A stretch of 10,104 bases of DNA from Tulasnella sp. 424 (lineage: Eukaryota; Basidiomycota; Agaricomycetes; Cantharellales; Tulasnellaceae). Both the position numbers and the translations under genes were made by a program. The stretch covers positions 1-10,104 of the forward strand of contig WSUB01000446.1 in the NCBI GenBank assembly GCA_019633425.1. The letters are read 5' to 3'. Positions 1-6,762 of this stretch are shown here, piece by piece. A model generated the notes under the pieces. That model saw nothing but the letters and a program-made list of their open reading frames with translations, was not told where the DNA came from and did no database searches. Position 1 is the first letter of the stretch. Each line of letters begins with the position of its first letter.

Positions 1-2
1 AA

Positions 3-3000
3 TCCGTTCAGTCCTCTCGCACAACCGGGTTTTCTCCCCAGCACGTGATGACTGTGCCATCCCGTGCTCCCGTTCTTCGTTCTCTTCTAGGTAGCAATCA
101 TGTGATTAATATGAATTATGAAAATCGTATGAATATGCACCCAACATCACACCTGATTGTACCTGCAAGATTAACGAATGAACAAGTCACAGCGTTTCCA
201 ACCACCATGATCAATTCTGGAGCAACCTCCGAGTTCATCAGCCAACAATTCGTCGAAGAAAACCACATACCGACGAGACCCAAGGAATTCCCACTCAAGC
301 CAGTCGCCATTGATGGGCACCCGTTAGGAACCATAGATCAGGAAGTACGAGGGGAACTGCAAATCGGACCACACAAGGAAGAGATCACCCTCGACGTAGC
401 AAACATCGGCAAACACCCGATAATATTGGGAGCACCCTGGTTATACCGACACAACCCACAGGTTGATTGGAGAACAAGGCGAATCATGTTCGATGATGTC
501 TACTGTTCCGAAAACTGCCTAGAAACACCGAACGACGTATTTGGGAAAATAAACGGGCAACCCGACCGAAAACCCATCAGTCCCGTAATCGCCGGCACGA
601 GTATCTCGGCAAGGATCGCATCCGAACATGCACCAAAGGAGCACCCGATCGAACAAGCAGTACCCGAAGAGCTCCACGAATTCCTAGACGTGTTCGAGGA
701 AGTAAAAGACGACCATGCCATTCCACCACACCGACCGTTTGACTGCAAAATCGAATTCAAACCAGGATCAGAACTGCCAAAACCGTCTGGATTATATCAA
801 GGATCGGCCGAAGATAACGAAGAAATGAAGAAGTGGGTAACGGAGATGACACAAAAGGGATTTATCAAGCCATCTAGTTCCCCGCTCGCCGCGGCATGCT
901 TCTTCGTCGGCAAGAAAGACGGGAAGAAGAGGTTAGTTATCGACTACCAGAAGTTGAACGAAATTACCATCCCAGATCGATACCCAATTCCCCTCGCGAC
1001 TGAATTGATCGAACGACTAGCGGGGAAGGAATGGTTTACGAACCTTGACCTGCGATCCGGCTATCATCTAATCCGCATCGCCAAGGGAGATGAATGGAAA
1101 ACGGCGTTCAGAACTAGGTTCGGTCTCTTCGAATGGACGGTCATGCCTTTCGGTCTCTGTAACGCCCCAGCGATATTCCAACGGTTCATCAATCACATCC
1201 TCCACGATCTCCTGGACTCGTCCGTCCTTAACTACCTAGACAACACAATGCCAGCAACCAAAACCAAAGAGGAGAACGTGGCAGTCACGAAAGAAGTGCT
1301 GAGGCGGTTTAGAGAAAACAAACTACGGTGCAATGCCAAAAAATGCAAGTTCTTTGTAAAAGAAACGGAGTATTTGGGGTTGTGGGTCAACAAGGAAGGA
1401 GTATCCATGGACAAGTACAAGGTCGAAGCGATCAAGGAATGGCCCGCACCCACTAATGTCAAGGAAATTCAGACGTTCCTGGGCTTCGCCAACTTTTACC
1501 GACGATTCATCCATGATTTCTCCAGCATCGCCACCCCGATCACCAAACTCTTACGAAAAGATACGAAATGGAACTGGACGGACGAATGTCAAAAGGCTTT
1601 TGAGGCATTAAAGGAACGATTCACAACGGCCCCCGTATTACGACATTATGACCCTGAAAGACCAGCAACGTTAGAAACCGACGCCTCAGGATACGCATAT
1701 GGAGCAATTCTCTCTCAAAAAGCTGAAGATGGCAAGCTACACCCGAACGCCTTCATGTCGAAATCCTTTACAGCAGCGGAAGCAAACTACGATGTATATG
1801 ACAAAGAAATGTTGGCAATAGTCCGGGCGCTCAAATATTGGCAGCATTATCTCAAGGGCGCCAAGCATAAAACCCGAATCAAAACGGATCACAAGAATTT
1901 GCAATGGTTCATGAAAACACAAACACTTAACGCTAGACAACATCGATGGCTACAAGAACTCGCGGATTACGACTTCGAAATTGAATATCGCCCAGGAGCT
2001 AAATCGGGTAAACCAGATGCTCTATCTCGTCGTCCGGATCACCGACCTGAAGGGGGGGCAGAAGAAACGCCTCTGACGTTCCTACCACCATCAAGATTCG
2101 TAGAAGTCGACGCGAACGAGGATGAAGAAGATGTGCGATTGGAAACCGACGAACAAATAGTACAGACGATCGAATCAAAACTGGAAGAAGACCCAACAAT
2201 CAAAGCAGTACTGGCATACCTAAACGCCGATCCGGACTCCGCTCCAGCAAATGTACGAAAGGACATGGCAGGATGGTCGAAGAAAGATGGGCTATTGCGG
2301 TACAAAGAAAGAATTTATGTCCCCAACAACGAAGAAGTCAAAAGATCCCTACTGCAATTATATCACGATGCCATCCTAGCGGGACATCCAGGACAAGCCA
2401 AAACGTTGGAGTTAGTGTCAAGAGGGTACTTCTGGCCATCTATGAAAGCCTACGTCAACCGATACGTCGAAGCTTGCGATACTTGTCAAAGGAATAAACC
2501 GCACTACTTGAAACCCACCGGTCTGTTGAAGCCATTACCAATTCCTGAGGGACCCTGGCAAGACGTGTCGTACGACTTCATCACCAAACTCCCAGTCACC
2601 AAAAATGGCAACGACACAATACTAGCAGTAGTGGATCGACTGTCAAAAGAAGCTCACTTCGTCGCTACCAAAGAATTGGGACTTAACGCACAAAAGACAT
2701 CCGAATTATTCATCGCAAACGTTTGGAAATACCACGGCCTACCCACTCGAACCGTATCAGACAGAGGTCCACAATTCAACGCCCCCTTCCTCAGAGCACT
2801 GTACAATGGGCTTGGCATTAAGCCGACCTTCTCCACGGCATATCACCCTCAGACCGACGGACAGACAGAAAGGGTCAATCAAAACATCGAAGGCTTCCTA
2901 TGAACATACTGCAATCATCGTCAAGACGATTGGGACGAACTGTTACCTTTCGCGGAATTCTCGTACAACAACACAACACATTCATCTACCGGCGAGACAC

Positions 3001-3659
3001 CATTCATGGTAGCAAGAGGGTATAACCCAATGTTCACCAACATGCCGTCAGGAGCGCAAGCGAATCCATCTGCCAAGGAAAGACTCGAACGAATCCATAC
3101 AGTACAAGAGGAAGTACGAGCAGCGATGAAATTAGCGCAAGAAAAGCAGAAGGAATTCTACGACCGGCATCGACAACAAGAACCAAATCACGCCGTAGGG
3201 GATAAAGTGTGGCTGGAGGCAAAGAACATCAATACGGATCAACCCTCGACTAAATTAGCAGCAAGAAGACTAGGACCGTTTGTTATCGAGTCCAAGATTT
3301 CTACGCACGCTTATAAGCTCGCGCTACCATCCACCATGAAGATCCACCCTGTATTTCATGTCAGCCTCCTCACGCCATATGTCGCCGACACCATCCCAGG
3401 ACGAATACAAATCCCACCTCCACCAGTAGTGGTCGACGAACAAGAAGAGTGGGAAGTAGAGAAGATCCTAAATTCCCGGTTGTATTATCGACGACTGCAG
3501 TATCTTATCAAGTGGAAGGGATTCAACGACGAAAACAACACTTGGGAAAACGCCGAAAATCTCGAGCATGCACCCGATTTGATTCGCGAATTCCACCGAC
3601 AATTCCCCAATGCACCTACCGCTCAACCTCAACGACAATCGTCTCGGCTTCGTCCTTAG
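3..3659 (+). pseudogene. Ty3/Gypsy chromovirus Gag-Pol polyprotein, 3' part, inactivated
   Basis: This is the Pol part of an LTR retrotransposon polyprotein; the frame is open at the left window edge, so gag is outside. In order: aspartic protease (about nt 195-500; active site reads INSGATS, so Asn at 213-215 replaces Asp; ILG-PWL follows); reverse transcriptase (about 780-1550; LDLRSGYH, MPFGL, and YLDN at 1233-1244 instead of YLDD); RNase H (about 1660-2010; TDAS, YDKEMLAI and TDHKNL keep the acidic residues); integrase with HHCC zinc motif (about 2360-2490) and core keeping all DDE residues (YDF, SDRG, QTERVNQ). An in-frame TGA at 2901-2903 ends the first open stretch. The same frame resumes directly with NHRQDDWDELLPFAEF, then a GPF motif (about 3270) and a chromodomain (about 3447-3605; WEVEKIL, YLIKWKGF, NTWEN), ending at TAG 3657-3659. 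The chromodomain places it among chromoviruses, which in known families target heterochromatin. The product would be non-functional. Confidence 0.93.
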
Positions 3660-3669
3660 GAGGGGCAAC
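3658..3669 (+). other. Polypurine tract (plus-strand primer) next to the 3' LTR
   Basis: The purine-rich run AGGAGGGG plus CAAC lies immediately before the LTR start TGTGATGACC. In LTR retrotransposons this tract resists RNase H and primes plus-strand DNA synthesis. It overlaps the last two bases of the pol stop codon (TAG 3657-3659), so coding capacity runs right up to the LTR. Confidence 0.75.
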
Positions 3670-3881
3670 TGTGATGACCCCGTCCTCACATCTTATCTTA
3701 TCACCCATCCCCGTTCTTTATCTTATCCGTTCTGATGATTATCAACGTTCCATCGTATTCTATCGGTTTCTGTCCGATGGGTTACGCGTCGTACCACACT
3801 CGCTTACGCGGCGCCTCATGTCTCTCAGTCAGCGTCTCATGTCATTACACATTCATTAGTCATTACCTCCACTTCTTGTAC

Positions 3882-3888
3882 TATAATA
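3882..3888 (+). promoter_or_regulatory. TATA box of the LTR promoter
   Basis: TATAATA lies in the LTR at a position conserved in the second LTR (10049-10055, ACTATAATA). Transcription would start roughly 25-35 nt downstream, which falls inside the conserved hairpin at 3894-3924. The position is seen in sequence; the promoter role is inferred from LTR anatomy. Confidence 0.5.
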
Positions 3889-3893
3889 ACACA

Positions 3894-3924
3894 GCGGAAT
3901 GAGGAGGTTTGTCCCTCATTCCGC
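3894..3924. repeat. Conserved LTR hairpin (11-bp stem, 9-nt loop)
   Basis: GCGGAATGAGG at 3894-3904 is the exact reverse complement of CCTCATTCCGC at 3914-3924. The second LTR keeps the inner part as a 10-bp stem (10064-10073 with 10081-10090) around a 7-nt loop. It lies 5 nt after the TATA box, near the expected U3/R border, so it would sit at the 5' end of element RNA and again near its 3' end. Confidence 0.7.
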
Positions 3925-4031
3925 CTCTCGTCTACTCTTCTAGTATCAGCATCTCTTTACCTCTTGATTCTTGATCATTGACCTCGAAGCGCCTCGCCTG
4001 AACTCTCGATATCAACCTCGATTCTGACACA

Positions 4032-4036
4032 TTCTT
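4032..4036. repeat. Predicted right-hand target-site duplication of the left retroelement
   Basis: TTCTT directly follows the LTR end and belongs to the kinase coding sequence (minus strand AAGAA). Ty3/Gypsy integrases usually duplicate 5 bp, so TTCTT should also precede the 5' LTR left of the window. Only one copy is visible, so this is inference. Confidence 0.4.
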
Positions 4037-4300
4037 GGACATGTCCTCGACGAATCCTTCGAGTTTAATGACGTTTTCGTGAGAAAGTCCGACCAAGAAT
4101 TCAGCTTCCCTGAGGGCCAACTGAATCGACAGACGTTAGCGCTGAAACCACTACGTGATTGGTCGGAGTCTTCTTACCCCTAGTATCCGCGCTGGGTCAT
4201 CCGACATGTTCATTTTCTTCACTGCTACATCCTATATAACGGCGTATTGATGAGCCGCTCATCGTCACTGTCAATGGCCAGAAAGCCACTGTGAGGTCCC
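4032..4300 (-). pseudogene. Protein kinase remnant (N-lobe), interrupted by the LTR
   Basis: On the minus strand, DVAVKKMNMSDDPARILG (4231-4178) is followed by a canonical intron (4177-4121, GTAAGA...TTCAG) and by LALREAEFLVGLSHENVIKL continuing EGFVEDMSK (4120-4034). This matches a kinase N-lobe: VAVKK with the beta-3 lysine, then the alpha-C helix Glu in REAEF, then HENVIKLEGF. The family resembles the tyrosine-kinase-like genes common in Agaricomycetes, from memory only. Reading stops at the LTR, so the catalytic lobe is missing here and should lie left of the retroelement. Upstream of DVAVKK the frame is broken: a TAG at 4234-4232 means either an intron ending TATATAG or a one-base shift, after which a plausible TVAFWPLTVTMSGSS stretch appears in another frame. 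No start codon is convincing. Confidence 0.75.
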
Positions 4301-4713
4301 CCAGCGGGAATGTTCTGCCTTCAGACGGTTAAAAAAAAACCCCGCCGCCTTAGCATTTTGTACCTTGGTACGTCATTTATCCTAGTGCCCCTTTGACCGT
4401 CAGATTCCGTAAATTTTATAAGGGATTTTGAGACACATTCCCGGGAAGGGGTTTCTGGTCGCCGGCTCGGCTTTCAACCCATATTCCCACTCCCCTCTTT
4501 TCGATCTCCCGGTTCACTGTATATAAAAAGCTCTGAGGAGGAGATATAATATACTCCCACTCGCTCGCGTGACTCGAAATGGATTGGCCGACGGTTCTAT
4601 TAGTGGTGTATCTACTATAAAGAGGAAAACAAAGAGGAAAAGCATCAACGAAAGCTGCGCACACACCAACGCATCACTCGATCCTATTTCTCCGCTCGAT
4701 CCTAATTCTCCGC
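4301..4713. other. Intergenic stretch without a supported gene
   Basis: No open frame here has kinase, transposon or other recognisable content. It holds an A9 run (4332-4340), a TATATAAAA sequence (about 4520-4528, plus strand), a TTATAAAA sequence on the minus strand (about 4420), and an 18-bp tandem duplication (4677-4712). The last part is presumably 3' UTR and terminator of the minus-strand gene ending at 4714. The short plus-strand open frame at 4569-4811 looks like a shadow of that gene's 3' end. Confidence 0.5.
4677..4712. repeat. 18-bp tandem duplication, two copies
   Basis: CTCGATCCTATTTCTCCG (4677-4694) is followed at once by CTCGATCCTAATTCTCCG (4695-4712), one mismatch apart. It lies immediately after the stop codon of the minus-strand gene, so in its presumed 3' UTR. 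Confidence 0.85.
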
Positions 4714-6426
4714 TCAGTTCTCTGAATCATTGTCACCACCAGCTGCTAGCTCCATGTCCTCGTCATCACCGGCTGCCGACTCCGAACCCGCTTTCTTTGT
4801 ACGGGGCTTGAAACCTTTGCGCTTGGAGGGTTCGTGACTGGTCTTCTTGTTGGTCATAAGTCCCTTGATCTTAGCATGTTCCGTTTTGCGGCGGTTCTGG
4901 AGGGCACCGAGAACGAGCTCACGGCAGGCCCAATCGTTCTTGAATTGCTTGAGGTGGGGGTGAACACGCTTCATCTTTTGGAGGAAAGTGTCAGCCTCGG
5001 ATGTGACAGAAGGATTGGAATGAACAATACCTGGCCGTAACAGGCTGCCAGTCGTGCGGGGTCTTGTTCATCAAACTTGAGTCGCCATTCAAGGCCTGCT
5101 CCCCAAACAGCATCGTGCGTGGTGGCCTACAAAGAGGAAGGTTTGAATAATGAGGGCATGGTAAGGAACAGAGACTCGTACCAGAACCGCATTATATGTA
5201 TCCCCATCGTGCGCAAGCTTAAGCGCCGTTTGCATGTTCCATCTGTTCTTGCCACGCTCACCAGGGGGTCGAGGAACAGAACCATCAGGAACGGAGGATG
5301 ACGAGCCTGCTCCGGTGTCGGGAGTTTGAGACTTGAGATACAACACTCTGATCTTCTTGAGGGCACGGTTCTCCTCTTGAAGTTTCAATAGTAGGTTCTA
5401 ATCAAATAGTAGCATACATCAGTTGATGACAGAAAATATAATAACTCCCTGCTGAACTTACCCTTTGCCTTGCAATTAGTTGCCTGTGCAGCCTGATTGG
5501 GAGAGGGACCAGAAGGGCCTGCCGCCGTCGCTTCCGGTTGAGTCGTTGCTTCAGTGACTTGATTGCTGGCTGGCGCTTCACCTCCGGTAGTTTGGGTCGA
5601 GGCTGTGGTTTCGGGAAGATTGTCGGGAGCAGGTTCAGCAACTGGTTGAGTTGGCACACGGGTGTTTGAAGCGGTAGCCTTGGTCTTGCCCTTTGCTGCT
5701 GTCTTGGCTTTGGCAGTCGGAAGTGCAGGCGCGGGTGCAGGTGCTGGGGCGGCGGTTGGCACGTCAATGGTGGAATTGTCGACTGACGCGAGCTTTCGCT
5801 TTCGCCCGCGAGTAGCAGCTACGGACGCAGGTGCTGGAGCAGTGGCTGGCAAGTCGACGGTGGCGTTGTCGATGGTCGCAAGCTTTCCCTTTCGCCCGGC
5901 GCGAGCAGCAGGTTTGGTCGAGGCTTGAGCCACAGTTGGAGGAGTGTCGGATGGGTCCTGATTCTGGGATCGAGTAGTTCGCTTTGGTGCGAGAGAGTAA
6001 CGAGCGACAGGAGAGAGGGGGGGAGAAATGAGAGACGAGCCACAGGACTTACAAGATAGGTGGAGTGGTCGCAATTTAACGGAGAGGGGACTCGGAGAGC
6101 GAGGAGGACTTGGCTGAGGAGATTGGTCCAATTCGAGGACGTCGAGATCCGAAAAGTAATCATTAGAGTTGATGGGTGAAAGGGCCAGGAGAGAAGACGT
6201 TATTGAAAGCGGTGAATGCGGAGGCGAAAACAGGATTGCATCCCAGTTGATCTCCGCCTCTTCACCTAGTTGGGGAAGCTCAAGGGAAATCTCGCGGCTG
6301 GAGATCGTGGATGGCGACGCCTGGCGCGTGTCTGGGGAAAAAAAAAGAAGTGCTATGGTCAAAAAATCTCGAGGGATGTGATGAGGGGATCAACTTACGA
6401 AGCAAGTGGGTCATTTGGTCCGTCAT
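4714..6426 (-). CDS. Spliced gene of unknown function: Ser/Pro/Lys-rich protein with C-terminal NDWACREL-type domain
   Basis: I do not recognise a named family. Proposed exons (minus): 6426-6399 (ATG; MTDQMTHLL), 6331-5462, about 5375-5182, 5126-5031, 4995-4714 (TGA); about 489 aa. Introns 1 (6398-6332, GTAAGT...CCCCAG) and 3 (5181-5127, GTACGA...TGTAG) are canonical. Intron 2 has a GTAAGT donor at 5461; TAG acceptor 5398 breaks the frame, AAG acceptor 5376 keeps it (KAK-EENRALKK). The last 'intron' (5030-4996, GTATTG...CGAG) is only 35 nt. Residues 1-150 are Ser/Pro-rich; GRKGKL (155-160) and GRKRKL (185-190) are basic, AT-hook-like motifs in a 30-residue duplication, followed by an Ala-Pro tract. 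The C-terminal part (ALKLAHDGDTYNAVL, DAVWGAGLEWRLKF, HPHLKQFKNDWACREL, NRRK) looks like a folded domain; I recall similar NDWA...NRR ends in Agaricomycete hypothetical proteins, unverified. Basic patches and an acidic tail suggest a nuclear protein (inference). Confidence 0.72.
5758..5937 (-). repeat. 90-bp in-frame tandem duplication in the minus-strand gene
   Basis: Two consecutive imperfect 90-nt units encode GRKGKLATIDNATVDLPATA and GRKRKLASVDNSTIDVPTAA, exactly 30 residues apart (protein positions 155 and 185). Most differences are conservative (I/V, T/S, L/V), so the duplication is old enough to have diverged under apparent constraint. Each unit pairs a basic GRKxKL patch with a D-N-x-T-hydrophobic-D segment. 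Confidence 0.8.
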
Positions 6427-6762
6427 GGAGCCACCGGGAGGAGGATAAAATTCCCCTGTTGAGTGGGGGTTAGGGACAACAAGAGTTGAGATGAGGTGAA
6501 GAAAAAAAGATCCGGCGAGAGAAGGCTCCTAACACCTAGGAAAGCCTCATTTATAGTCATCGTGAAGGCAGGGATGAAAAGGAAGCTGTGGTGTACGACG
6601 TAAAAGAGACAAGGTTGGTTGAAAGCGCAATCAAACGGCCAGGATCCCACGTCGAGTTGACATATGTTGGAAATCACTTAGAGACGTTCTCGTCCGCCTC
6701 ACCCCTACTTTAATATCGACCAGTAATGCCACCCAAACCAACACCCAGCGCCCCCTCATATA
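6427..6762. promoter_or_regulatory. Bidirectional promoter region between two divergent genes
   Basis: This 336-bp gap separates the ATG of the minus-strand gene (6426) from the ATG of the plus-strand gene (6763), so both promoters must lie in it or overlap it. On the minus strand TATAAAT at 6555-6549 is about 123 nt before that gene's ATG. On the plus side only a weak TTTAATAT (6709-6716) is seen. A plus-strand ATG at 6726 starts a short, out-of-frame reading of 29 codons (MPPKPTPS...) that overlaps the real start and could act as an upstream ORF if it is in the transcript. No larger ORF fits. Confidence 0.5.
6549..6555 (-). promoter_or_regulatory. TATA box of the minus-strand gene
   Basis: TATAAAT on the minus strand, embedded in GACTATAAATGAGG, lies about 123 nt before the ATG at 6426. 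With start sites some 30 nt downstream this would give a 5' leader of roughly 90 nt. Consensus and spacing are reasonable, but the role is inferred. Confidence 0.4.

Larger units (their letters stand above)
3670..4031 (+). mobile_element. 3' LTR of the Ty3/Gypsy chromovirus (362 bp)
   Basis: The start is fixed by the polypurine tract and by TGTGATGACCCC, which recurs at 9832 at the head of a second LTR. The end is placed at ...CTGACACA, giving the short inverted termini TGTG/CACA, and right after it kinase coding sequence on the other strand begins. Inside: a U3 with degenerate GCGCCTCATGT-type repeats (about 3810-3845), a TATAATA box at 3882-3888, and an 11-bp perfect hairpin at 3894-3924. 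The start is firm; the exact end is inferred, because the 5' LTR is not in the window to compare with. Confidence 0.85.

Noticed and set aside
2273..2497. Plus-strand open frame inside the retroelement
   Set aside because: It is in a different frame from the integrase zinc-binding region and has no retroelement motifs.
4569..4811. Plus-strand open frame after a TATATAAAA sequence
   Set aside because: Most of it overlaps the 3' end of the minus-strand gene, it is low complexity and has no recognisable motif.
5662..5928. Plus-strand open frame rich in Gly/Ala/Val
   Set aside because: It is the antisense shadow of the Ala-Pro and Lys-rich tract of the minus-strand gene.
5982..6052. Possible 71-nt intron in exon 2 of the minus-strand gene (GTAAGT...CAAAG)
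   Set aside because: The donor is good, but removal shifts the frame into one that soon stops, and the unspliced frame continues with the biased, repeat-bearing sequence.
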